A program made the position numbers and the translations under genes. Under the pieces are notes generated by a model. It was given only the letters and a program-made list of their open reading frames with translations. It was not told the DNA's origin and made no database searches. Shown here piece by piece: positions 11,401-20,200 of a stretch of 64,000 nt of DNA; the stretch's first letter is position 1, and the number at the start of each line of letters is the position of its first letter. The stretch comes from Ornithodoros turicata (taxonomy: Eukaryota; Arthropoda; Arachnida; Ixodida; Argasidae), in NCBI RefSeq assembly GCF_037126465.1, contig NC_088204.1, positions 75,329,807-75,393,806 of the forward strand. Direction: 5' to 3'.

Positions 11401-13025
11401 AGATCGGTGCGCTCGTCGTCACTGGTATGGCCAAGTTCGGCGGAAATGGGTGTAGCTCTGGGAATGGTTTCGATTTTCGCGACCGGCTTCGTCACAACTG
11501 TGTCCCAATCGGGATCTGGATTTTCGGCGCTCCGTACCCCTTCAACGTTGCCTAGGACCAGGTCGTACATGGGGTTATCCATGCACCGGGCTTTAATTCG
11601 TCCCGTGAAATAGGGAGTTCGCACGAAAATGTCCGCTTCGGGGAGAATTTTCACGGTTTGGTCAATGAGGAATACCGGGTGTACGGCTCCTGTTAGCTCT
11701 TCGCTGCTCACCAAATCTTTTCTTACGATCACCGTGTTGCAGCCAGTGTCTCTGAGAACTTGGATAGTTCTTTCGCCGATTTTGCCTTCCGAGACTGGCA
11801 ACTTGTTTACTCCATATGGGCCCTTACTTCCTGACACGGCCGTCTGTACCACGGGAATCTTCGTGCCGCCTTTTAATTCTACAAAACCTTTTTGTATGCA
11901 CAAGGATACTGACTCCTGAGACAACCCCTTGTCGGCTGATTTCGCCTCTTCATCGGCCCGAGCTCTGCAGTTCCAGGCGCTGTGTCCCATCCTACCGCAT
12001 CGTTTGCACTTCGGTGGTGGTGGTGGTCTCGCCGCGGCGCTTCTGCAATCTTGTGGTCGGTGTCCGATCCTGTTACAAATGTAGCATCGCGGTCGGTCCC
12101 TTTCACTGAGGTCGCCTCGTTTATGACTGGGCTCATTCCTTCTCTCGACATTGTTCCTGCCTTCCTCTTTTCCTCCTCTTGATTTCTTTCCGAAATTCCT
12201 TAGATTATGAGCTTCTACGTACTGCTCTGCTCGCGTTACGAGTTCCTTCAAATCTTCTCCCTTTCGTTCGCGCATATAGAGGGTTAACTTCTCTTCGCTG
12301 TGGCTGAACAACTGCTCCTTTAGAAGTAATCGCTTTACTTCGTTGTAGTCCTTTTTAGTGCCGGAGAGTTCCATCCATCTTTCCCAATAATTTTCTAGGC
12401 GGGCGATATATTGGGATACTGTCTCGCCATCTTTCGGCGTAGCGTCACGGAATTTCTCGCGGAATCCGTCTTCGGTTAATCTAAACCGGTGCAGCAGGGC
12501 CTGTTTTATTTTGTCGTAGTCAATGCAGTCTGCCGGAGACATCCTGCCGTAGACCGCCAATGCCTCGCCTGTCAAACAGATACTAAGGGCACTTGCCCAC
12601 TGGTCTCTGGCCCACTTTTGACCCTCGGCTACCTTTTCAAACCTGACAAGGTAAGCGTCTAAATCGTCTTTACGATCATCGAAGGGTGGCAACAACTTAT
12701 GGGGACTCAGCCCATGAAACTTTATGGAATCCATGTGGGGGTCTTCCGTTCCTCCCCGATTACTATTTTCTGCCTTTAGTAGGAGTAGCTCCTTTTCCTT
12801 CTCAAGCTGCATCATTTTCCTCTCGAAATCTTCCTTCGCGGCTTCGAGTTCTAATCGTCTCAACCTCTCTGTGGCTTCGGCTTCCTCCTTTCTTCTTTCG
12901 CGCTCGGCAGCTCGGTCCTCACGCGCTCTGCCGCGTTCTACTTTGACCCATTCCTGAAGCTCCTTTCCCTCAAAGCCTAGGTTTTTGCCCATAGCAATTA
13001 ACTTTTCTGTTAGTTCCGTTTCCAT
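8493..13025 (-). CDS. gag-pol: Gag-Pol polyprotein of a Gmr1-like Ty3/gypsy retrotransposon
   Basis: A single 1510-residue frame encodes particle assembly, processing, integration and reverse transcription. In order it has a charged, probably coiled-coil N-terminus (about 25-90), a gag core (about 100-275), and two CCHC zinc knuckles (C314, C317, H322, C327 and C340, C343, H348, C353). The protease follows with active-site DTG at 426-428. Integrase has its HHCC finger (H665, H672, C702, C705) and a D735, D795, E831 triad with 35 residues between the last two. A GPF-type module lies at about 970-1004. Reverse transcriptase (about 1090-1290) has YYDD at 1244-1247. RNase H (about 1390-1510) has D1395, E1434, D1461 and D1504. 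All catalytic residues are present. Integrase precedes reverse transcriptase, unlike canonical gypsy elements. Gag and Pol share one frame, so no frameshift is needed. The first ATG after the primer site was taken as start. Confidence 0.95.
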   Translation of the reverse strand: METELTEKLIAMGKNLGFEGKELQEWVKVERGRAREDRAAERERRKEEAEATERLRRLELEAAKEDFERKMMQLEKEKELLLLKAENSNRGGTEDPHMDSIKFHGLSPHKLLPPFDDRKDDLDAYLVRFEKVAEGQKWARDQWASALSICLTGEALAVYGRMSPADCIDYDKIKQALLHRFRLTEDGFREKFRDATPKDGETVSQYIARLENYWERWMELSGTKKDYNEVKRLLLKEQLFSHSEEKLTLYMRERKGEDLKELVTRAEQYVEAHNLRNFGKKSRGGKEEGRNNVERRNEPSHKRGDLSERDRPRCYICNRIGHRPQDCRSAAARPPPPPKCKRCGRMGHSAWNCRARADEEAKSADKGLSQESVSLCIQKGFVELKGGTKIPVVQTAVSGSKGPYGVNKLPVSEGKIGERTIQVLRDTGCNTVIVRKDLVSSEELTGAVHPVFLIDQTVKILPEADIFVRTPYFTGRIKARCMDNPMYDLVLGNVEGVRSAENPDPDWDTVVTKPVAKIETIPRATPISAELGHTSDDERTDLKADANDSPCSIEENGSFETHAVVTRKQARERDTVFRRLKVPELAEGFNAEYFVRDQKEDATLQKCFAEVGVTKKGRKKGSGSTCYVLIDEKLYRKCTSNEGGEEILQLVVPKKHRQVVLELAHSGMMAGHLGSGKTADRILSEFYWPGLQADTRRFVASCDICQRTTPRGKTARAPLQKMPVIDTPFKRVAIDIIGPLQPPSSRGNKFILTLMDYATRFPEAVALPSIETERVAEALVNIFSRVGIPEEVLSDRGTNFTSGLMKEVARLLSIRQLTTTPYHPMTNGLVEKFNGTLKTMLKRMCAERPRDWDRYLSPLLFAYREVPQESLGFSPFELLYGRNVRGPLTILRELWVEKEIEPELKSTYQYVFDLRSRLEDTCKIAHEELERASERYSRYFNARSQNRLLKQGDKVLLLLPTEANKLTMQWKGPFPIAEKRGAVDYLVDLGHRKKLFHINLLKKYEERRTAPESTSTPVAMTVLELDESSGDVDIPEFNCKPKETHQDIQVAQTLSQEQKKSLHNVIHRYEKVFSDVPGKTTEIECHLQLNTNRPINVKQYPLPFAVRHTIEDEVKEMLRLGIIEKSKSPYNSPTIIVKKPDGSNRLCIDFRQLNRHLVADAEPIPRADSLLSEVGRQTYFSKMDMTKGYWQVPLSEESKEFTAFSTANGHYHFKNMPFGIKTAPAVFAKLMRHILQDIPNVYHYYDDLLIATTTWEEHVAILQTVLHRIEKAGLTIRPTKCEIGFRQLPFLGHNIGIGILTPQHSILQRIQDAPRPKTKKQVRSFLGLAGYYRDFMANYAAVAAPLTDLTKKRAANVVVWTETHQTAFDALKRALSEPPILRAPDFSKPFVLRTDASDVGLGAVLLQEGETGLHPIEYASRKLCPREQAYSAIEKECLAIVWAIKRFHVFLYGTHFVLQTDHQPLRYLNEAKFINMRALRWALTLQEHDFRVEHIRGQENVGADYMSRLD

Positions 13026-13110
13026 TTTGAAACCTTATTCGTCTCGGACGTCAGCACCAACAAGTATACCAAGCACCTTTCCTCTCCGTCTCAGTGTGAG
13101 TGGACAGCCC

Positions 13111-13128
13111 GTCCTGTCGCGGACGCCA
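13111..13128 (-). promoter_or_regulatory. Primer-binding site, probably for tRNA-Arg
   Basis: On the minus strand TGGCGTCCGCGACAGGAC starts 12 bases after the 5' LTR. Its complement ends in CCA and resembles the T-arm and acceptor end of arthropod tRNA-Arg (GTCCTGTC, then an acceptor strand, then CCA). The 12-base gap from the LTR is longer than the usual few bases. The tRNA identity is from memory and unproven. Confidence 0.6.
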
Positions 13129-13140
13129 GAAATTTTTATA

Positions 13141-14334
13141 TGTCACGGAAACCTGGTGCGTTCCCGGGATGCTATACCACTGGGACCTACTCGCGATCGC
13201 ACCAGGTGAAATATCCTCCGTCCTTAACCTCTCGATAAAGGTGAGACGAATTCACCGGCGAAAGTTTTCCGGCCGCACAGCGGACACTTAGCAACACCGT
13301 TCCGGACAAATAAATGAAGAAGAGTGGTCGGGCTGCCCTATGTCAATCGACACACGCCCCATGCGCCACACAATGAGACAAAGGAGAGATGCTAGTAACG
13401 TTAACAGCAACTAATTTAATTAATGCAACAATTTCTATCTAGAATTACGAGAACACTATCAACAGCATGGTTAACATTTGTTCAAATGGAGAACAGACAA
13501 CGGTAACATCGAAATCACAGGTCGGTTAGAGTTCTAGTACGTATAGGGAAGGAAATGGAATCAAAGTCTTAGCTGATTGATGCTGGCAGTCTTCAGATGA
13601 TCCTCTTGGTGTGGCTGGTAGACAAAGTCCAAATCGATGATCGCTGCACACACTTCACTTCACCAAACGATATTGACCAACCATCGCAGAGGGAATAACT
13701 GTTTTAAAATTGAATTTTGGAGAGCTGGTGCTGAGACGTCTGACTTCTGGTCACATGTTTACCGACTGCCCCGAAACAGGGGTCCTCAAGAGTTTTATTC
13801 GGTGTCGCATGGCTTTGACGTCTTTGTCAGTCACCGACGTCGCAGACCTCTGGCGCCTAACACACTCTTGCTACAATGCACTTTAATTGATCACAGAAGT
13901 GGAGGGACACAACGGGTAAACAACGGAGGAGGAGGAAACCCCTAAGGTCCACCGCAGACATTGGCTCTTAACTAGTTGCGGGTGTCCAAAGGAACGCCGC
14001 TACATGTGTTTTTCATACAGCTACGAGACTTCCGCAATCTCTTGTTACACAGGTAGAAGCCCATCAAAACTCTGTAATAGGTGGCGACGACATAAGCCGT
14101 CAGTAACGGCTGGTACCAATTTACACCGTCTACGTGCCTGCCTAAGTGCTTGTCCCGTCAAGACTGAGCATAATACTTCTATTGTACACAACCCTTCTCC
14201 GAGCAAACGGACCCATGTGTAGGCGACAATTTTAGCCACTTTGGCTCTGGCCTCGCGGGTCCGGCTCCCCGGGCGTCGTTGGAACATGACAGAAATGCCG
14301 CCGAAAAAGGACAAAATTGCCCGATTCCGCGACA
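13141..14334 (-). repeat. 5' long terminal repeat of the gypsy element
   Basis: This 1194-bp copy is upstream of gag in the element's own orientation and should carry its promoter. It appears identical to 6963-8156. I could not confidently place a TATA box or transcription start. Confidence 0.95.
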
Positions 14335-14339
14335 AATGC
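14335..14339. repeat. Target-site duplication, right copy (AATGC)
   Basis: AATGC directly follows the CA end of the LTR and matches 6958-6962 exactly. It is also the first five bases of the hairpin at 14335-14424. Confidence 0.9.
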
Positions 14340-14424
14340 ATTGAAATTACTTGAATATGGTATGGATAATATTTACACAGTACGTGTGAATATTATCCAT
14401 ACCATATAATAATTCCAATGCATT
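14335..14424. repeat. 90-bp near-perfect hairpin (foldback or precursor-miRNA-like)
   Basis: Two arms start and end in AATGCATT. They pair almost perfectly through ATGGTATGGATAATATT (about 14357-14373) against its complement (about 14389-14405), closing on a 5-base AGTAC loop at 14379-14383. The inner stem is about 23 bp with one G-T wobble. It could be an AT-rich miniature transposon or a small-RNA precursor. The gypsy element inserted exactly at its left base. Confidence 0.65.
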
Positions 14425-15044
14425 TAACGTTCATAACTTTCTACGCATATACGCATAGCATGCCGCGAAACAAAAACCGAAACCAAACTTCGCTGTATAG
14501 CGGCAGTCTCGCAATTTTCGGCGCTAGTGCCCTCTATATAGGGCTGGCGCCAGTGAACAAATTATATGATACAGCATCGTGTTTGTACAAGGGAGGAAGC
14601 TCCGTACGCAAAGGTCTAGAAGTCGTTCGCCTGTAACGACTTCTGCATCCCTTCCACGTAACAGACGACACAAAAGCAAGCAGACGACACGAAAAGCAAT
14701 CTGTCTCATTTCTGTCGTATACATGCTCTCTGCACAGTCCGGGAAAGGCAAACAAAGATGACTTTTCTTGCCGGAACGCACGCGGCACGGGACGGCCCTT
14801 TTCGCGTATATTCCCTTGCCCTCCCGCGACCTCACGTCAGACGCGAGCTAAACTTGATGTCATTCCGTCCACCGTGCTCGGTTCGCAATTATGGTTGCTG
14901 GCACAACAAAACGAGAGTGAATTTCAAGTTCAGCTGTCGTGCGGTATGCAGAAAAGGGGCTTAGGCTAGAGTATATATTCAATTCTGGCTGGCTTGCATT
15001 GTGTGCACGCGAAACCCGACGGCGAGTGACCCGCTCGGACGGGT

Positions 15045-15062
15045 TAGGCCTCGTTAGGCTTA
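15045..15062 (+). repeat. 18-base word shared with 5412-5429
   Basis: TAGGCCTCGTTAGGCTTA is an exact second copy of the word at 5412-5429. It lies about 170 bases from a related perfect palindrome at 15234-15251. Confidence 0.5.
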
Positions 15063-15233
15063 ATGACGCGCGCTTTTGTTTCGCGGACGATTGCGCTTGA
15101 GTGATAGCTTTCCAGCGATACGTGACTTCGACGACATGGGGCGATAGGTTCGATTGTTTTGTGTCGTAATAGAGGGGTTAGACGGGTTCAAGAAAATGGC
15201 GAAAAACAATGAACGGACGAGTGAGACTTCCGT

Positions 15234-15251
15234 CTCGTTAGGCCTAACGAG
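15234..15251. repeat. Perfect 18-bp palindrome CTCGTTAGGCCTAACGAG
   Basis: The word equals its own reverse complement. It shares CGTTAGGC with the repeats at 5412 and 15045 and with an imperfect palindrome near 62535. Confidence 0.55.
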
Positions 15252-15800
15252 TCCGCTCTTGGGGGTTCTTCGATGTGACGTCTTCAGAATGCACCTGCGG
15301 TCGTACGTCCGTGGAAGGTCACACGTCGGACGCGTGGAAGTCTTTTGGTTTCCGGATGTTGTTAAAAAAAAAAAGAGGAAGAACAGTGGAGAGGGGGTTG
15401 AACGTTTATTACTTTCGGCGTAAAATGTTCATGAATGGCAGTTGTCTCGAAGCGGACGTCGAGCTGGTTGGGGACAGCTTTGTGGTGCTGATATGGGAAT
15501 CTCGTCGCGTGGTTTTTGAATACTACAACTGAACCGGGTTCGAGTTATCGAGTGACCAGGACGTGTTGCGTTCGGTTCCGCACGTGTGACGTCACGGAAA
15601 AGGATGGAGACGTGAGTAGTGCAGCGTTGCTTTGCTTCTTTGCTTCGCATTTTACGAACGGCCACTGCATTGGAGCACGTGCCACGTGCATATATACGTG
15701 TCTTGAATGTTCCCGGGAGTTCTTGCAGGCTTTTCTTTCGTCTCGCCATGGCTATATGTATGTCTCGCAAGGCTAACTCTGACGTCATAAGAATGGCGAG

Positions 15801-18540
15801 TCGAAACCGAAAGTGGCATAAAGAAGCGTGTCTACTCTTTTAGCCGACCTTGGTGTCATTCTACACTTCTTATGTGTACACGTTATGTATACATCAGAGG
15901 CTCTTTGGTGCATGTTAAACCAGTGGTCCTTATGTTGGATGCACGATCATAGCTTTAAACGGGTTTAGCGTTTCAATATTCCAACAAGGTATTCATTTTC
16001 TACAGTACAACACGTCCTAAAACTAAACGGTGGACGCGAAAACCCTGCAGATAGTTTTTCAGCCGCTAAGGCTTTTTTGGCAACACGAACACAGTCCTGT
16101 CATTGGTGTCTTGAAAGACGGCAATATGGTTCGGTAGGCATGCTTATGTAACCGACGTCGGTCGATGTGCTAATTTTGTTAAGCTTATTTGCTTCCAGGT
16201 GTCCCAGTATTACAAAGCAACCTGTAAAATCCTTATCGCTGACCGATACATGAAGGTGACCCGCACTGGGACAGAATAGTTGCTCTGAGAAGTTGGTTCT
16301 TCTGTGGTAACTTGCCCTCGTACTAATGCCAAGGTCACGGTTCGCAACGGGCAACAAGCGCCAGCAACGCAATGGCATGACACAAAATGCTTGTAGGCAG
16401 ATTGTCCTAAGGTGGAACCTTATACTCTGGTAAGGAACTTGTATAGGTGGATAAAATGAATCAGGGGCTAGATCACTCTGCTATCGCTCATGATTACATA
16501 GCTGTCTCGCAACGTAAAGCTGTCTTTTATGTGAATATCAGACATGTTCTATACTCAATTTCGCATTGAAATTTCACTATTCAATCACGCTTTCCCAACA
16601 TAATACCTTCCGCTTGCCCGAGCTCAACAAAGAACAACAACAGGAAAAAAACTCGTGCCCTCCGGGCATTTTTTACAGAAGCCGCATTCGACACAATCAT
16701 AAGCGGGATCACAGCTTGAAATATACTTCTTCCGTGACACCAGTTTTGTACTTTAGTACTTCGTTATGTTTTACCTCGTAATTCTTCTTCGCGTTTTTTA
16801 TTGTCTCTCCCCTCGGTCCGCGAGGGAGGAGTAGAAAGCGCATACAGAAAAAGTAACTTGGCCCGCGCGCAATTTGTATCGCATCTGGAGCTCGAAACGA
16901 TACATTTGTGTCGAGGTTGGATAATAAATGCACCAGAAGGAGACTTTAATGGGATGGCGGGCTCAAGAAGTCGTGACTAACGTTTGAGCTGTGCCTGTCT
17001 CTTGGATATGTATATAGCTTGTACAGCGGTACGATGTGCATGGTTGTTGGCTAGCATGGCGTTGTGTGTACTACTGCAGCTATGGTTGTTATTGTGATGG
17101 TAGCCTGTCGAGACTCCTCTTTTTTTCCTTCCGCAAGGAAAAAAAAATATATTGTGTGGTATAATTACGAACTGATTGCGCTCACAGTGAAAGTACACAT
17201 GTGGCACAACTGGTTTCGGTTTATCTCTTCATTGCTTTAAGTTAGGATGTAGGAGGTTCTAGTTTAGGCACGGTGATTTGAGAGCTAAGTTTGGACTATT
17301 TTCATTCTTGTGTTGCTGTAATGTCTTCCTATAAACGGCAGAGAAAAAGAAGTAGCGCCAGAGGGTCCGTCCAGGCAGTCTAAGGAAACCGCTACGCCGA
17401 TTAATGATTGCATATATACACAGGCACGAATAATGACATTATTCAGTGCTTAGTGAGTTAAGTCGTGCTGTGATTAATGCTGTACCACACGGACAGTTTT
17501 AATGGCATGTGCCTTAATGCCATTTTCTGCATACTGAGTTCGCCACAACTCATTCACCTATGTGAAATGCCTACTCTCGCTCCCATTGTTACTGCCGAGT
17601 AGCACTTTTAGTCTACTGTAGAAGGCTATGTGATTTGATAAATGTGAGCATTCTCAAGCATCTTTTGACGGTAGAAGTCCCAAACTGTTAGACATTTTCA
17701 TCGATAACAGCAGAGGAACTTGAGGTACCGCCATATTGCTTGTTTTCGATTCGGCACCAGTTGGCAAATACGTTAACTGAACATGTTATTCAAGTACGTT
17801 AGAACCACTCCACATGAAGACACACTTGATATTATTATTTTTCAAAGTATTACATGCATGTCGAACATATTGAGCTGTGTTAAATTTCTTCAAGGATCAT
17901 AACATACATTTTATTTATTGAGTGGGCCGCATCGATAACATTTAGTTTACTGCTATTAGAAAGTGACGTAACTTTTCGTTTCAAACGTTTCAATCAAATA
18001 CCGTTACTTACCGAAACAAATTGTACCATATCGATATGTCGTCTGACAAGAAGCTCCTTCCTTCGCCGTGAGCACGACGTACTGATAGTTCAAGTACACG
18101 TAGAAATGGCAGGCAGACAGGCGTCTTTTCAGTGCCGTGCTCGATATCGCAGAGCTGCCTACAAAGAAAAACAACCTCAATCCACGCGTCCAACCGCTAT
18201 GCATTCGCATTAAACTACTTGGGTTAACTGCAACTGGTTCACAAAATTTCCATTGTCATATTACAACACGGTACGACGGAGTCTTTTCTGCAGACTGGCT
18301 GGGGCTCTCACTGTATACTCTGGGGCCCACACGGCTTACAGAAGCAGAGACGACAGTTAATAATCTATTCCGGTGGTAACGCTGTCGAGTGAATATGGTC
18401 CAGAACACGGCACAAGCAGATCTTAAAGAGGACGACATCTGGCAAATGTCGTTACGTATACGCAGCAGGTTGTATATAGCATCACAGGTGCTAACGATAT
18501 CAAGTAAACCGTAACGAAGATGGAAAGCAAACAGAAAAAT
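15801..18540. other. No gene recognised
   Basis: AT-rich DNA with only short, scattered frames on both strands. I find no transposon ends, tandem arrays or plausible exons. Confidence 0.45.
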
Positions 18541-18722
18541 TGAAGAAAGAAAGTTTTCTTTTTCACTTTCAAGTTGTTTCGCTCGCGCGAACGTTTTCGT
18601 GGAACTGTCCGGAACGTTTGCAGACGACAGTTTAGCGTGGAGGTGTTTTGACAGCGTAAGCCTTCGCTACAAGATTAAGTTGATGTCGTTTGTGGTGCAA
18701 GTGGTTGTGAAATATCGCCATA

Positions 18723-18753
18723 ATGGATTGCGATACGCCGTGGTATTGTGAAG
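18723..18753 (+). CDS. Possible first coding exon of an unidentified gene (31 coding bases)
   Basis: An ATG in good Kozak context (A at -3, G at +4) opens a frame of ten codons (MDCDTPWYCE plus one base). It runs into a strong splice donor, AAG|GTAGGG. Upstream is about 180 bases with a CpG-containing, promoter-like composition (GTTTCGCTCGCGCGAACG near 18577) and one GCAGACGAC word at 18620-18628. A T-rich stretch follows the donor, as in an intron. No later exon could be linked. It is a guess from local signals only; a chance ATG near a GT is the alternative. Confidence 0.22.
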
Positions 18754-18954
18754 GTAGGGAGCTTCTCGCTTTTGTGTTTTTTTTTGTTTTGTTTTTTTTG
18801 TCTTGCATCGTTTAACAGGTGTTTGTGTACTCTGTCAACGCGTATCGGTTGCTAGGATAGATTCTACGCTGTGGGGCCTCGAATAAAAATAAATAATTTG
18901 AAGTTTTGCGTCGTGAGACAACCGCGGCTTACTTTTTGCATGCTGTAGGTTGTT

Positions 18955-19135
18955 GATAGCGTGCGCCGAAATCTCCGGACCCGACATCCCGTGTTCAGCC
19001 TTCCTCGCGGAATACGACGTACTGAAGCAATTTGTACTATGTCATCAACATGCTGACGTTCTCTACCGGGTTCGAACCCGAAACCTTGGGACTTGTAGGA
19101 CTTAAAAACACATTACTAATTAGCTCACCGAGGCC
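18955..19135 (-). mobile_element. tRNA-derived SINE-like repeat, family D
   Basis: On the minus strand a tRNA-like segment with a GGTTCGAACCC B-box is followed by CGGTAGAGAACGTCAGCA and, further on, GAGATTTCGGCGCACG. The same arrangement appears at 43235-43440 (CGGTCGAGGATGCCAGCA, then GAGATTTCACTGCACG). The two copies are therefore diverged members of one superfamily. Confidence 0.5.
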
Positions 19136-19153
19136 TATGTGACTCACAGTATA

Positions 19154-19426
19154 CAGGGTGTTCAAAATTAAGCCTTCACTAGCACTTTATAAATACCCTG
19201 TATAGCTTCCCTATACAGGGTGTTCAAAATTAAGGTTTCACGAGCGCTATGCAAACACAGCGATGACAGGAAACCGGATGACAACTTCACGCTACTTGTG
19301 TAAGAAACAGGTGCTGCTAATTATGTAGCACCTGTTTCTTACCCAAGGAACAGAAAAAATAGCACCAGTTTTCTTTTGTTCGCCTATTTATAAAGTGCTA
19401 GTGAAAGCTTAATTTTGAACACCCTG
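19154..19426. mobile_element. TA-flanked foldback element with CAGGGTGTTCAAAATTAAG ends
   Basis: CAGGGTGTTCAAAATTAAG at 19154 is matched in inversion by CTTAATTTTGAACACCCTG ending at 19426, and TA lies at both junctions. A second copy of the same end occurs inside, near 19216. A partial right end (CCCTGTA) sits near 19196-19202, so the element looks nested or internally duplicated. The middle holds a perfect 16-bp stem (19300-19315 with 19327-19342). TA flanks and these ends suggest a Tc1/mariner-type miniature element. No transposase is encoded. Confidence 0.65.
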
Positions 19427-19594
19427 TAGACTCGGTTGATGTTTGGGGGAACATGTTTCGTGGGTGTGCTTGTTAATTTCCCGTAATGTCTCTCTGGACG
19501 CCGAATCATCAAATTCGTACCGCACGTATTTTACAAGGAAGATAGTAAGTAAATATTTCTGCAGTAAAAAGTGAGCAGCTGTTAAACTCACCTC

Positions 19595-20095
19595 TGATAG
19601 TGTGTGACCCGTATCACACGGGCATACGACGCAATGTAATACGGTTCACGTGACACGTAGGCTGTACAACTCGACGATAATATATGGCATGATCTGCCTC
19701 ATCACACGGGATATAGTAAAATCCATGTTATCTTGTATGCACAACATCATGTCATTCCCCGCATCTGCTGTTCACGTAGGAGAGGAGGGCATATTCACGT
19801 AAGGCGTCCATCACGGCAATGCATCATTCTCCATCAGGTCCCGGAGAAGGATGCGATGTTGATTGATGGGCTGCGATATGATGCGAAGTTGAAATTGAAG
19901 TGGAATGATGGGTTTTTGGGAAGTTATGTCGAATGATGGGTTTCCAAGTTGAAGGGGTACGTTGTGATGTTGATGTCGAATGACGGATTTCGATGCTGAT
20001 GTGATGAGAGCAGCTGTGAGTAGGGTCCACTATAATATGGCGTCGAACGGGCTTTCCACAAGAGTGCCGACCTGCGTCAAGATGGAACACTGTTC
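19595..20095. repeat. Repeat-like stretch with ATGTCGAATGA sub-repeats
   Basis: Variants of GAATGATGGGTTT recur at about 19900, 19930 and 19979. A CGTATCACACGGGCAT segment near 19610 is echoed by ATCACACGGGATAT near 19700. This looks like an old non-autonomous element, but the ends are unclear. Confidence 0.3.
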
Positions 20096-20104
20096 ACTGC
20101 GCCG

Positions 20105-20200
20105 ACACGTTATTTTATTGATTGATTGATTGACTCATTCATTCGTGCCCAAGAACAGTCACAAGGGCCTTGGTGTTGGTGCACACAAAGAGAGGCAGAG
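20105..20200 (-). mobile_element. Retroposon 3' end with (ATTG)n tail
   Basis: An ATTGATTGATTG run at about 20114-20130 is followed on the plus strand by CCCAAGAACAGTCACAAGGG. On the minus strand this reads as a short unique 3' end followed by a tetranucleotide tail, a form common in CR1-type LINEs. The family is not established. Confidence 0.3.

Larger units (their letters stand above)
6963..14334 (-). mobile_element. Complete Ty3/gypsy LTR retrotransposon with integrase-first pol (Gmr1-like)
   Basis: A 7372-bp element codes on the minus strand. It has two 1194-bp LTRs beginning TG and ending CA, a 5-bp AATGC target duplication, a tRNA primer-binding site next to the 5' LTR (13111-13128), a purine-rich tract next to the 3' LTR (8157-8169) and one uninterrupted gag-pol frame (8493-13025). 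The LTRs have equal length and I found no difference on reading them side by side, so the insertion should be recent. Domain order in pol is protease, integrase, reverse transcriptase, RNase H. Most Ty3/gypsy elements place integrase last; the known exception is the Gmr1-like group. No env-like frame is present. Every part needed for retrotransposition seems to be in place, but activity is inference. Confidence 0.95.
14750..15800. promoter_or_regulatory. CpG-rich stretch with several TGACGTC words
   Basis: CpG density is clearly higher here than in neighbouring DNA. TGACGTC-type (CRE-like) words occur near 15277, 15589 and 15780. Two CGTTAGGC-containing repeats (15045-15062, 15234-15251) lie inside. 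Several overlapping short frames run through, none convincing. A promoter or first-exon region is possible, but no transcript start or splice donor could be fixed. Confidence 0.2.
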
